Below, piece by piece: positions 1 through 8,500 of a stretch of 10,000 bases of DNA. The notes under the pieces were generated by a model. It was given only the letters and a program-made list of their open reading frames with translations, had not been told where the DNA came from and searched no databases. Made by a program: the position numbers and the translations under genes. Where the stretch lies: assembly GCF_020217005.1 (NCBI RefSeq), contig NZ_JAIWOI010000032.1, positions 1 to 10,000 on the forward strand, in the 5' to 3' direction. The DNA comes from Rheinheimera sp. (GTDB lineage: Bacteria > Pseudomonadota > Gammaproteobacteria > Enterobacterales > Alteromonadaceae). Each line of letters begins with the position of its first letter. The first letter of the stretch is position 1.

Positions 1-1
1 T

Positions 2-505
2 GTGCTTGAGACTCCACGTTTAGTCTTGCGTGCTTTTACGCTGGATGATGTGGATGCCATGTATCAGCTAATGACAGTGCCTGACGTAATCCGGTATGTC
101 GGCAATAAACCAGCACAGTCGAAACAAGACACGCTGGATTATTTGCAGCAGCATCCGCTGCGGGATTATCAGGTCTATGGCTACGGTCGTTTTGCTTGTG
201 TCTGGAAAGCAACAGGTCAGGTCATAGGTTTTAGTGGCATAAAGTATCTGGAAGAAATTCAGGAAACCGAACTTGGTTATCGTTTTTTGCCAGAGTACTG
301 GGGTAAAGGTTTAGCCACAGAAGCAGGGCATGCCGTGATCCAGTTTGCACAAGGTCTGGGATTAAGCAGGCTGGTTGCAGTAATACATCCAGACAACCAA
401 GGCTCTAAACAGGTTGCCGTCAAGCTGGGTTTTAGTCTGGAAGGTAAAACAGAGTTAGCTTTGATAGCACAGCAAGAATTATTGCTGTTTTCCCGACTTG
501 TCTAA
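2..505 (+). CDS. GNAT-family N-acetyltransferase (RimJ/RimL-like, Acetyltransf_3), possibly 5'-partial
   Basis: Probable acetyl-CoA-dependent N-acetyltransferase acting in the cytoplasm on an unknown amine, a protein N-terminus or a small molecule. The reading frame opens with LETPRLVLR, the typical first strand of the RimJ/RimL-type branch. The acetyl-CoA loop follows at about residues 92-106 (LGYRFLPEYWGKGLATEA, matching R/Q-x-x-G-x-G/A). The late HPDNQGSKQVAVKLGF stretch (about 129-144) is the usual N-x-x-S-x-x-V-x-x-K-L-G-F motif. The visible 167 residues are close to a full domain. The codon at position 2 is GTG, with no room left to see a ribosome binding site, and relatives usually carry a few residues before LET. 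The real start may therefore lie left of the window. The family call is strong; the substrate cannot be told. The stop is 5 bases before a long palindrome. Confidence 0.88.
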   Translation: MLETPRLVLRAFTLDDVDAMYQLMTVPDVIRYVGNKPAQSKQDTLDYLQQHPLRDYQVYGYGRFACVWKATGQVIGFSGIKYLEEIQETELGYRFLPEYWGKGLATEAGHAVIQFAQGLGLSRLVAVIHPDNQGSKQVAVKLGFSLEGKTELALIAQQELLLFSRLV

Positions 506-510
506 AAAAA

Positions 511-576
511 CATCTTAAAATGGGGTCAGATCAGATTATTTACAAAAATAATCTGATCTGACCCCATTTTAAGATG
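511..576. repeat. Perfect 31-bp inverted repeat with TGGGGTCAGATC core (REP/RAYT-like palindrome)
   Basis: Arms 511-541 and 546-576 are exact reverse complements around the 4-nt loop ACAA. Each arm contains TGGGGTCAGATC followed by an A/T-rich inner end, with TCAGA repeated in tandem. I recall similar TGGGGTCAGA...TCTGACCCCA palindromes around REP-associated tyrosine transposase (RAYT, Y1_Tnp) genes in gammaproteobacteria, but no transposase is present here. The element therefore looks like a non-autonomous copy. A run of seven A at 504-510 sits beside the left arm. Transcripts of the minus strand would therefore have a strong hairpin followed by U7, the form of an intrinsic terminator. On the plus strand no U-tract follows. 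The mobile origin is inference; the palindrome itself is directly visible. Confidence 0.9.
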
Positions 577-608
577 GTAAACTTTGCCGCCTTTTAAGTG
601 GAGTTGGT

Positions 609-1244
609 ATGGCGCTGAAGTTTAGTATCAATTTACAGTCTGTAACTGCACAGTGGATCATTTGTTTGTCTCTGGCTGTATTGGCCATTGTTGCATATCA
701 AATCAAGCCTTGGCTGGCCTTTGCTTTGCTGCCTGAGCCTATTACCCAATCACAATTAAAGCAAGCGAACGACTTTGAAGCAAAAAATCCGGAAGCGGCC
801 AAAGTGCTTGACGCCTATTTAGGGATCCGGGCTTTAATGGCGAAAGAACAAAGTCTGGTAGAGCAATACAGCCTTTGGGACGATCAAGAAAGAGATGAAG
901 GTTGGGCTGAGGCAACCGAATATCTGCTTGCGCATCTGGCAGTGACTACAACGAATAATGAATTGCGTATTCTTGACAGTGAATGCCGTAATACTCTGTG
1001 TCAGGTCAAGCTGATGGCGCCAACACCTTTGACCAAAGACTTTACGGCTAAAATTCTCGATTATGCCAAAGTGCTCAAAGCCGGTGAGCTGGAATATGCT
1101 GATCTGGAAACTTTACCTGGCGCAGTATTGTTAAAACTTAAAGCGAATAAAAAGTATAAGTTTGACGACACCACCAACGCAGAGTTATGGCCGGAACAAC
1201 GGAAGCAGTGGGAACAGGAGCTGAAAACATGGTACACAAAATAA
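609..1244 (+). CDS. Unrecognised single-pass membrane protein with two-cysteine periplasmic domain
   Basis: I do not recognise this 211-residue protein. A hydrophobic segment at about residues 15-42 (WIICLSLAVLAIVAYQI onward) has Lys4 as the only charged residue before it, so it looks like an uncleaved anchor or signal anchor. The remainder is charged and mostly helical in appearance, and would be exported if the N-terminus stays inside. Within ILDSECRNTLCQVKL, Cys126 and Cys131 lie four residues apart and could form a disulfide, which fits a periplasmic location. The end is rich in K, E and W. ATG at 609 has TGGAG at 599-603 with 5-nt spacing. The gene overlaps the next one by 16 bases, so the two are probably co-translated. 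The promoter must lie in or close to the palindrome at 511-576, or transcription comes from the gene upstream. Confidence 0.8.
   Translation: MALKFSINLQSVTAQWIICLSLAVLAIVAYQIKPWLAFALLPEPITQSQLKQANDFEAKNPEAAKVLDAYLGIRALMAKEQSLVEQYSLWDDQERDEGWAEATEYLLAHLAVTTTNNELRILDSECRNTLCQVKLMAPTPLTKDFTAKILDYAKVLKAGELEYADLETLPGAVLLKLKANKKYKFDDTTNAELWPEQRKQWEQELKTWYTK
1216..1220 (+). promoter_or_regulatory. Ribosome binding site AGGAG fixing the start at 1229
   Basis: AGGAG lies 8 bases before the ATG at 1229, inside the end of the preceding gene. The alternative in-frame ATG at 1187 has no comparable site and would add 14 residues encoded entirely within the upstream gene. This favours the shorter product and translational coupling. 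Confidence 0.7.
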
Positions 1245-1462
1245 AATATCCGGCGGTTTTTCTGCTGGTTTATCTGATCTGTGCTTTAGTTGATTTTGGT
1301 ACTACCTATTACCGTCAGGCAAAAATTCCTGCTACAGAACATAGCAGTGACGAATTATCAGAGTCTATGCAATTACTAATGCAACACCACAGGTTGACGG
1401 GGGCAGAGTTGTCTCAGGCAATCAGCGATGTACAACAGCAAAAAAAGCGTTATCTGGATTAG
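1229..1462 (+). CDS. Unrecognised small single-pass membrane protein overlapping its upstream partner
   Basis: This is a 77-residue protein of unknown function. Starting from the ATG at 1229 it has a short basic N-terminus (MVHKIK), one hydrophobic segment at about residues 7-21 (YPAVFLLVYLICALV), then a polar tail ending in a glutamine- and lysine-rich helix (about 53-77, LTGAELSQAISDVQQQKKRYLD). By the positive-inside rule the tail would face the periplasm. That is the same topology as the 211-residue protein just upstream, which it overlaps by 16 bases. This suggests, but does not prove, a two-subunit membrane complex or an anchor plus partner. A longer form from ATG 1187 is possible but lacks a ribosome binding site. 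The stop is only 9 bases from the stop of the opposing dioxygenase gene. Confidence 0.72.
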   Translation: MVHKIKYPAVFLLVYLICALVDFGTTYYRQAKIPATEHSSDELSESMQLLMQHHRLTGAELSQAISDVQQQKKRYLD

Positions 1463-1471
1463 TACTCAGTG

Positions 1472-2248
1472 TCAGACTTTTGTACTTAATTTGACCGATA
1501 GCATACTCAAAGCTCCATACAAGATCTCATCGTTAAACAGGCTGATTTCATCTCCATCCAGCCCGGTACCCAGCACGTAAAGTAAAGGTAAAAAGTGATC
1601 AGGGTGGGGGACAGCCAACCTGGCCGCTTCACCTATGTTCTGATACTGCGCCAGGCCTTTTAGGTTATTTTCTAATAATAACTCTTTGATTTTATAATTA
1701 AATTGTTCAGCCCACAAAGGCGGTTGAGTGCTTTGCCAATCCAGCATTCGAAGGTTATGTACCACATTGCCTGATCCTATGATCATCACGCCTTGTTGTC
1801 GGAGCGAAGCCAGCTTTTTTGCAAGTTGTAGGTGCTCAAGCGGTGTTAAATTTTGATCCAGACTCAGTTGCACCACTGGCACATCTGCATTTGGAAACAT
1901 ATGAATCAGTACCGACCAGGCTCCATGATCCAGGCCCCAGTTCATATTCAGTTGAACCTCCGCCGGAGCCAATAAGCTTTTAATCTGAGTGGCAAGTTCA
2001 GGACAGCCTTGAGCAGGGTATTGAATTTGATATAAGTCTGCAGGAAAGCCATAAAAATCGTGAATAGTCCTGGGGAAGTTCATAGCCGTCACTGCGGTGC
2101 CATGGGTATACCAGTGAGCTGATATCATCAGAATAGCCCTGGGTTTGCTGCCCTGTAGCATTGACTGCCACTGTTGCGTTTGAGCATTATGCTCTAATGC
2201 ATTCATAGGGCTGCCATGACCAATAAAATATGCGGTTTCAATTGACAT
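1472..2248 (-). CDS. ygiD: 4,5-DOPA dioxygenase extradiol-type protein (DODA/YgiD, LigB superfamily)
   Basis: Class III extradiol ring-cleaving dioxygenase family (LigB-like), cytoplasmic, 258 residues against about 260-270 for E. coli YgiD. Family signatures in order are: FIGHGSPMNALE with His11; MISAHWYTHGTAVTAM with His45; TIHDFYGFP at about 61-69; WGLDHGAWSVL with His108; GSGNVVHNLR with His164; VPHPDHFLPLLYVLG with His215 and His218. These histidines include the expected metal ligands and catalytic histidine. Plant homologues open L-DOPA to betalamic acid; the natural substrate of the bacterial proteins is not settled, so the product name is by homology only. Nothing nearby belongs to an aromatic degradation pathway. 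An in-frame ATG at 2293 would add 15 residues, but only ATG 2248 has a good ribosome binding site. The gene follows the diguanylate cyclase gene on the same strand after 87 bases, so co-transcription is possible. Confidence 0.93.
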   Translation of the reverse strand: MSIETAYFIGHGSPMNALEHNAQTQQWQSMLQGSKPRAILMISAHWYTHGTAVTAMNFPRTIHDFYGFPADLYQIQYPAQGCPELATQIKSLLAPAEVQLNMNWGLDHGAWSVLIHMFPNADVPVVQLSLDQNLTPLEHLQLAKKLASLRQQGVMIIGSGNVVHNLRMLDWQSTQPPLWAEQFNYKIKELLLENNLKGLAQYQNIGEAARLAVPHPDHFLPLLYVLGTGLDGDEISLFNDEILYGALSMLSVKLSTKV

Positions 2249-2255
2249 TGTCAGT

Positions 2256-2260
2256 CTCCT
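2256..2260 (-). promoter_or_regulatory. Ribosome binding site AGGAG for the dioxygenase gene
   Basis: On the minus strand AGGAG sits 7 bases before the ATG at 2248. The upstream in-frame ATG at 2293 has no purine-rich site before it. The resulting N-terminus, MSIETAYFIGHGSP, brings the GHGSP motif to residues 10-14, a normal position for the family. Confidence 0.75.
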
Positions 2261-2335
2261 GCACTGGAAAGAGACAGTGTATAACCAAAACATTCGACTG
2301 AATATGGCTAAAAGTACTAATAAATTTTCGAAAAA

Positions 2336-5314
2336 TTAGACTGGTTGCTTGGTGTCGACAACCCGATCCTGATAAAGCACTACCTTGTTACGGCCCGTTT
2401 TCTTGCCTTGGTATAGGGCAATATCCGCAGCAGATTGCCAGCGGTTTAGTTCGAGGTGTAAATCATTTAATTGCGCCAGCCCCAAAGTGGCAGTTACAGT
2501 AATAAGTTGATTTTGATACTGAATATCCATTTGCATCAGACATTGTCGGAGTTCCTCGCACACAACCAGTGCCCCCGGCGCTGTAGTTTCTGGTAACAAC
2601 AAAATGAATTCCTCGCCACCCCAGCGCGCCAAAACGTCACGTTGTCTTAAACGTTGCGATAAACTTTGCGCCACTTTGGTCAAGACTACGTCTCCGGCAT
2701 CATGGCCAAAGGTATCATTAATAGTTTTGAAGTGATCAATGTCTAACAGCACAAGAGTGAATGGAGCTTGTTGCCGTATGGCTTGTCGCTGTAACAGCTC
2801 AAACTGTTCAGAAAATGCCAGTCGATTTGGCAGTTTGGTCAAAAAGTCAGTGCGGGCTTGTTGATTAAGAGCCAGATTGGCTTGTTCTAAATCCGAAGTT
2901 CGTTGTTGCACCAACTGATTTAGCCTGATGTTTTGTTGCTGCAAAGCGCGGGTACGTAGCTGCCACACCAACCAAATCGCTAATAGGGTAATAAGAGAGA
3001 TAAATAGCCAAAGTCTTTTGTCCTGCCATAAAGGGGCGGGGATCACAAAATTCAACCTGGCTGTGCTTCTTGTTGAGTGTTCCATGCTGTTTCTGACTTC
3101 AAACTGATACGAGCCTGCAGGTAGCCGATTGAAGGTTACATGATTCTGGTGGCCTAAAAAAATCCAGCCCTGATCAGAGCCAGAGAATCTGTATTCGTAT
3201 TGATGCCCTTCGGTGAAGTAATACTCCAGAAAGCTAAACTGGATATTAATTTCTCTGGTATTCACGGGCAAAAGTAGCGGTTTTTGCTCTGAACTTTGTG
3301 GGTCCAACCAAATCTTCTGGTCTGCTTTAAGTTTGCTAACAACCATTTGCGCGTCAAATCGGTAATCTTCTATTTCGCTTGGGGTAAAGTGGTACAAGCC
3401 TGCCGCTGTACCCAACCAGAACTGACCAGAAGCATTGCGGTTTAGCGCTCTGGTTTCCAGTAATAAGGCATTAATGTTTGCTTTATCAGCAAAGAATCTG
3501 AACGTCTTGGTCGCTAAATCCAGTTCTGCCAGTCCTCTTTTTGTGCTGACCCAGACTGAACCAGGTTCCTGCGCATTAATTGCGACGACTCTGTTATCGG
3601 GCAAGCCATGGGCCACCTGATAGAGCTCTGTCTGGTTGCGCTTTAAGTCCATGAAAAACAAACCCTGATTGGTACATACCCAAAATTGGTGTTCGTTGAC
3701 TTTTTCCAGACAAAGCAAGATATCGCTTGGAAGTTGCGGCAGACTATCTGCACCGCTGTGATAGCGGTTGAGCAAACCCGTAGTACGGCTTAGTTGGTAC
3801 AAACCGCTAAAGCGTGTGACCATCCAGATGCTATCCGCCTCATCGCTAAGTATACTGATTACAGCATCACCAGGTTGCGACGTGATAGTGAAATGTTCAA
3901 GCAGACCTTCGGGATTTTGTTGAGGCCATTTAACTAAACCTTTTTCCCAGATGCCAAGCCACAGCGAACCATCAGGATCCGCAGCGACAGAAGTTATACC
4001 TGCTAACTGACGCACTGAGGCCGGAAGATCTTTTTGGCTGAATTCTTGCCCGTCCGCCTGTGATTTGAAGAGTCCAAGGTCTGTCGCTGCCCACAATTGT
4101 CCATACGGATCCCTGGTGACCGCCTGAATTTGATTATGAGGTCTATGAGTGGGTAAGTTGTACTCCCGCCAGATCTGAGTGTTGATATCGTAGCTGACCA
4201 AATCATGGTCTACCCCAAGCCAGATCTTGTCGTCTATCATGCTTTGACTATAGATACGCCTTAAGGTAGTTTCCGCCATACCAACGTTGCGGGGAAAAGG
4301 TACAGCGGCAAAGTTTTGTGGCAAAGGATTCATTTTATAGATCCCCCTGTTACGACTTGCTACCCAAATGACCCCGGTATGATCTTTGAAAAATTTACGG
4401 ATGTCTGCTGTTTGCAGAGAGTGCTCCGGTTTTGCAGAGGTGGGGTGTTCCGTTGTGACACTATATAAACCGGCGCTACTGCCGATCCATAGCAGGCCTG
4501 GCTCGGGTTGAAACAAGGTATTAATCACACCGAATTCTGCAGGGTATCTGTTGGTGACTGTGCCCGTTTCGAAACTAAAGAAAAATAGCCCAAGTTGAGT
4601 GCCCAGCCATAAGCCCTGGTCGACCAGTAACAAGGTACGGATTTCTGCCGGATTTACGCTGACATCCTGCGCGGACAGAGGAGGGAGAGGTTTGTATTGT
4701 AACTGTTGCAAATCCTCAGACAAACTATACAAGCCTCTGGATGTGGCCAGCCAAAGTATTCCATCGGCTGCCTGGGTCATTTGCCAAACCCGCAGTTCCT
4801 GTAACGCCTCAACTTTGTGTAGTGTGCTCAGATCCGTGGCGTGCACATAACGTAACCCTTCGACTGTACCTATCCATATGCGATGCTGCGAATCTTCGAA
4901 AAAGCTTTGAGCCCGGTCTGATGGCAACTGTAGTGGTAATGCCGCTTTGCTGTGATAACGAGCTGCTATGTTGTATTGTTGGTCCAATAAGGTGACGCCT
5001 TGTCCCCAGGTACTAACCCAAAGCCGTTGTTGGCTGTCTAGCAGTAGCTGATTGACGTTGGCCATTCCAGGTTGATGTTCTGACTCCGGTAGTATTCTCC
5101 AGCGACTGAGCTCATAGCCGTCAAAGCGTTGCAATCCATCCAACTCACTGGCAAACCAGATATAACCTTTATGATCTTGTTTGACGTCATAACTAATTAA
5201 TGGCGCGTCTGCATGCTGTTGTGCAAGAGCAGAGAATTGCATGGACGCTAAAGCGGAGCATGAGAACAGCACCAGCAAAGAAGACAGTAGACAACAAAAC
5301 AGAACTGGACTCAT
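2336..5314 (-). CDS. Membrane diguanylate cyclase with periplasmic two-propeller / Y_Y_Y sensor and GGDEF output
   Basis: Predicted inner-membrane enzyme of 992 residues making c-di-GMP from two GTP in response to a periplasmic cue. Residues 1-23 form a signal peptide (cut after ALA). From about 41 to 645 there are 14 copies of a W-x-G/A-T-x-x-G-L repeat (for example LWLGTQLGLFFF, LWIGSSAGLYSV, FWLGTAAGLYHF), enough for two seven-bladed propellers. A Y_Y_Y domain follows at about 690-757, a membrane helix at 768-786 and a coiled coil at about 787-818. The GGDEF domain runs from DFLTKLPNR (D823), through the metal-binding DID at 858-860, to GGEEF at 899-903. RQRD at 890-893 is a complete inhibitory I-site, so product feedback is likely. 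There is no kinase or EAL domain. The sensor half matches the Bacteroides hybrid two-component design with a different output. The start has only a modest GAGG at 5326-5329, 11 bases upstream. The ligand is unknown. Confidence 0.93.
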   Translation of the reverse strand: MSPVLFCCLLSSLLVLFSCSALASMQFSALAQQHADAPLISYDVKQDHKGYIWFASELDGLQRFDGYELSRWRILPESEHQPGMANVNQLLLDSQQRLWVSTWGQGVTLLDQQYNIAARYHSKAALPLQLPSDRAQSFFEDSQHRIWIGTVEGLRYVHATDLSTLHKVEALQELRVWQMTQAADGILWLATSRGLYSLSEDLQQLQYKPLPPLSAQDVSVNPAEIRTLLLVDQGLWLGTQLGLFFFSFETGTVTNRYPAEFGVINTLFQPEPGLLWIGSSAGLYSVTTEHPTSAKPEHSLQTADIRKFFKDHTGVIWVASRNRGIYKMNPLPQNFAAVPFPRNVGMAETTLRRIYSQSMIDDKIWLGVDHDLVSYDINTQIWREYNLPTHRPHNQIQAVTRDPYGQLWAATDLGLFKSQADGQEFSQKDLPASVRQLAGITSVAADPDGSLWLGIWEKGLVKWPQQNPEGLLEHFTITSQPGDAVISILSDEADSIWMVTRFSGLYQLSRTTGLLNRYHSGADSLPQLPSDILLCLEKVNEHQFWVCTNQGLFFMDLKRNQTELYQVAHGLPDNRVVAINAQEPGSVWVSTKRGLAELDLATKTFRFFADKANINALLLETRALNRNASGQFWLGTAAGLYHFTPSEIEDYRFDAQMVVSKLKADQKIWLDPQSSEQKPLLLPVNTREINIQFSFLEYYFTEGHQYEYRFSGSDQGWIFLGHQNHVTFNRLPAGSYQFEVRNSMEHSTRSTARLNFVIPAPLWQDKRLWLFISLITLLAIWLVWQLRTRALQQQNIRLNQLVQQRTSDLEQANLALNQQARTDFLTKLPNRLAFSEQFELLQRQAIRQQAPFTLVLLDIDHFKTINDTFGHDAGDVVLTKVAQSLSQRLRQRDVLARWGGEEFILLLPETTAPGALVVCEELRQCLMQMDIQYQNQLITVTATLGLAQLNDLHLELNRWQSAADIALYQGKKTGRNKVVLYQDRVVDTKQPV

Positions 5315-5356
5315 AGTAGGAAAAGCCTCGATAAAACAAGTAAATGGGCTTAAATG

Positions 5357-5385
5357 CTTTTAGCTTGTCAGATCCTAGCAGTCAA
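5357..5385 (-). promoter_or_regulatory. Candidate sigma-70 promoter for the diguanylate cyclase gene
   Basis: Read on the minus strand, TTGACT (5380-5385) and TAAAAG (5357-5362) are separated by 17 bases. The -35 box matches the consensus at five of six positions and the -10 box at four of six. Transcription would begin near 5350, giving a leader of about 35 bases. It lies downstream of the terminator of the preceding gene, which supports an independent transcription unit. This is a motif match only. Confidence 0.42.
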
Positions 5386-5436
5386 AACCTCAGAAGCAAA
5401 GTTCGCTTAGTTAAATTGCAGTTATTGTCGAAAAGA

Positions 5437-5458
5437 AAAACCGGCCTAAGCCGGTTTT
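5437..5458 (-). terminator. Intrinsic terminator of the amidohydrolase gene
   Basis: A perfect 9-bp stem (AAAACCGGC at 5437-5445 paired with 5450-5458) closes a 4-nt loop. On the minus strand it is followed by TTTTTCTTTTC when the run of T that closes the stem is included. It begins 44 bases after the stop of the amidohydrolase gene and before the candidate cyclase promoter, so it separates the two minus-strand units. The plus-strand reading has a short U run (GGTTTTAT) but no plus-strand gene lies upstream of it. Confidence 0.87.
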
Positions 5459-5501
5459 ATCAAAAGCAGGGAATGGCACTGCAGATGTTTAACTGGGACC
5501 A

Positions 5502-8500
5502 TTAGTTTTTCGGACTAAAAAACCAGGGTGCCCGTTGTTTTTTCTCAGGATATAGCTGGTTCATGGACTCCGCGTCATACAAACGGCCGTTGACCATGCT
5601 GTACTTCACTTTGTCCGTGTCCATAATATTCTTCAATGGATCGGCATCAAGGATAATCAAGTCGGCCAGTTTGCCCGCTTTAATTGAACCTAGCTGATGA
5701 TCCATACCAAAGGTCTTCGCCGGGTTGAGAGTGGCTGTTCTTAGTGCTTCCAGCGGGCTCATGCCGCCTTGGGCAAACATCCAGATCTCCCAGTGCGCAC
5801 CTAAACTTTCACGTTGACCATGAGCACCAATGTTAGTGACCACACCTAAATCCGATAACTCTTTGGCCATTTTGGCGATAGAGATATGGTTATAGTGGTG
5901 ATCCGGCGCTTTAGGACGACGCATGCTGCGTGGCCGCAGTTCATCGGCCGGTACATACTGGCTTAAACGCGGATGTTTCCAGACATCCGTTTTATCGTAC
6001 CAGTAGTTTTCACCAAAAATGCCGCCATAGGCCACTATCAGGGTCGGCGTATAGGCCGTATTACTTTGTTGCCACAGCTGTTTCACGTCGTCATACAGCA
6101 CAGCCGCAGGTAAAGAGTGCTCCAGCGTAGTATGACCATCTACCACCATGCTCAGGTTATGTTGCAGCAATGAGCCGCCTTCAGGCACTACCAGCATTTC
6201 CAGCTCACGAGCCGCTTCAATCACCTGCTGGCGCTGATTACGACGTGGCTGGTTGTAGCTTTTCACCGAAAAGGCGCCGACTTTTTTCAGCCGCTCTAAG
6301 TGAAATTTCGCATCATCCAGGCTGTCGATATGGGAGGTGTAGCCTGCGCCATAAGCACCGTACAAAATAGTACCGGTGGAGAAGATACGTGGGCCCACTG
6401 TGATACCGGCTTTTTGCAATTCACTGGCAGTGAAGATTTCCTGCGTGTCGTTCGACGGATCGTGGATAGAAGTGACCCCCAAAGCAAGGCTTGCGTAGTT
6501 GGCATAGTTTTGTTGTGGGATCAGCTGATTGACACCCTGAGCGCCGTGGGCGTGGGCATCAAATAAACCTGGCATTAAGGTTTTGCCTGTGATGTCGATG
6601 ACTTCGGCGCCTGTCGGCACTTTGACGTCAGCCTTAGTGCCCACAGCTTTGATTTTATTGCCTTCGACCAGCACTACCGCATCCTGCAGCACGGTATCGC
6701 CTTCCATGGTAATCACCTGACCACCAACAAAAGCGATTTGGCCTTGGGGTTTATCCATAGGCACAGTAAAGCCGATGTTGCTGCCGTTTTTGGCATCGAC
6801 TTTCACTTTGCTGTTTACATCAAACAAACCAGCAATACTGTGATGATACAGCTCTGGCCCTAAGTGCCAATACAAGCTGCTGCTGTCGGATGTCCAGCTG
6901 ATATCTGTACCAGCTTTGACGGACAATTGTTTGACCGGGAATTGGGTATCTGAACCGCTGATATCAATCACAGCACCACGCTCTGCAAAAGGCGTAACAT
7001 AAACTTTAAAGCGATCAACAAAAGCTAAGTATTTGCCGTCCGGCGACAGTTTAAATTCGGTGCCGTACTTCGCTGTGTATAAAGGACGTTGCTGCTCTGT
7101 GGCCACATCTATGCTGAGCAGTGTTGGAGATTCGCCGTAATCCTGGGCAAAGACTCTGGTATTGTCTTTGCCAAACATAGGGGCGTAACCGTTGCGGCTG
7201 AGAAGTTTAGGTTTGTCTGCACCGCTAACGCTCACCGCATAAAGGCCGGTATTGAGGGACCATTTTTTATCCAGCAAAGAGCCTGCACCAGACTTGCGAT
7301 ACACCACGGTACGACCATCCGGGCTGAAAGTCGGCTCGACGTATTTACCCGCTTCTGGCGTTAAATCACGGCTTTGGCCTGTGGTTAAATCCAGAAGTTT
7401 GACCCGGCCTTGTGCTGTGTCATGCCAGCTGACATAAACCAGCTTGCTGCCATCACGCGAGAACTGCGGGTAAAACTCAAAATGTTCGTTCTGGCTGGTC
7501 AGGCGTTTGGCTGAACCTGATTTTAAGTCTTTGATATACAAATGACCCAAAGCCGAATACACGGCTTTTTTACCGTCAGGCGACATATGCAGGTTGCCCA
7601 GCACCTTCACATCCAACTGGTCTTTGTCTAAATCCTGCTTAAATTTAACCGCCTGCTGAATGGTTTTGCTGCGCTCAACAGAGAACGGGATTTGAGTTTT
7701 GGTTTTGCTGGCGATATCCAGGCTGTTGATTTTACCACCGGCCCAATACACTAGCTTTTTATTATCCGGTGTCCAGCTTAAGGTTGGATAAACCCCATGA
7801 ATAGCCCAGGTTTCCTGCATATCGCGGTCTAGTTGGTTATCCAGTTGGATATGCTCGCCACTTTCTAAATCATATAAATACAAGGTGGTCTGGAAATCTA
7901 CACGACGGATATAAGCTAAATATTTACCATCGGATGACGGCGTAGGGCGGATAGCGCCACCAGCGCCTTGCAGCAACACATCAATTTTTCCAGTCTCGCG
8001 TTCAAAGCGTTTAATCACATAAATGCCTTGTTCTGAGTCTTTGCTGTAGTGGAATGTTTTGCCTGGTGTATCGTCCTGCGAGAAATAAATATATTTACCG
8101 TCCGGAGAAAACGCGGGTTCACCTAAATCTTTTTCATCATTGGCTTTGGCTGTGAGCATCACACCAGCACCACCAGATTTATGGTATTGCCATACTTCGC
8201 CTGCACCTAATGAACGTCCGGCAGTAAAGTGTTTACGGGCGACAATAAACTCGCCATCCGGACTCCAGGCTGGACTATTGAGCAAACGGAACGTCTCTTC
8301 CGTCACTGCTTTTGGCTCTGAACCATCGGCTTTCATCACCCAAATATTATCGCCGCCGCCTTGATCGCTGGTAAAAGCAATGTATTTGCCATCAGGGCTG
8401 AATACCGGCTGCATTTGCCAGCCGATATCAGAGGTTAAAACTTTGGCTTTGCCACCGCTGATCGGCATAGTGTAAATATCACCCAATAAATCAAAGGCGA

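Noticed and set aside
1187..1228. Earlier in-frame ATG at 1187 for the 77-residue membrane protein
   Set aside because: It has no ribosome binding site and its extra residues (TTEAVGTGAEN region) lie wholly inside the upstream gene; ATG 1229 has AGGAG at the right distance and begins a normal membrane-anchor N-terminus.
1461..1486. AGTAC...GTACT short inverted repeat at the convergent junction
   Set aside because: Only 5 bp of stem around a long loop and no U-tract in either direction; not a credible terminator.
2249..2293. Fifteen-residue N-terminal extension of the dioxygenase from ATG 2293
   Set aside because: No Shine-Dalgarno precedes 2293, the extension does not resemble the family, and ATG 2248 has AGGAG 7 bases upstream.
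4003..4206. Minus-strand 67-codon frame inside the diguanylate cyclase gene
   Set aside because: It is an out-of-frame shadow of the propeller region, whose own frame shows the W-x-G-T repeats without interruption.
5246..5314. Possible lipoprotein signal (LFSC) at the cyclase N-terminus
   Set aside because: Phe at the -2 position is a poor lipobox residue, a good signal peptidase I site (ALA) follows, and the protein already has a downstream membrane helix.
7089..7437. Plus-strand reading frames inside the amidohydrolase gene
   Set aside because: They are antisense shadows of the PD40 repeat region, with biased composition and no supporting start signals.
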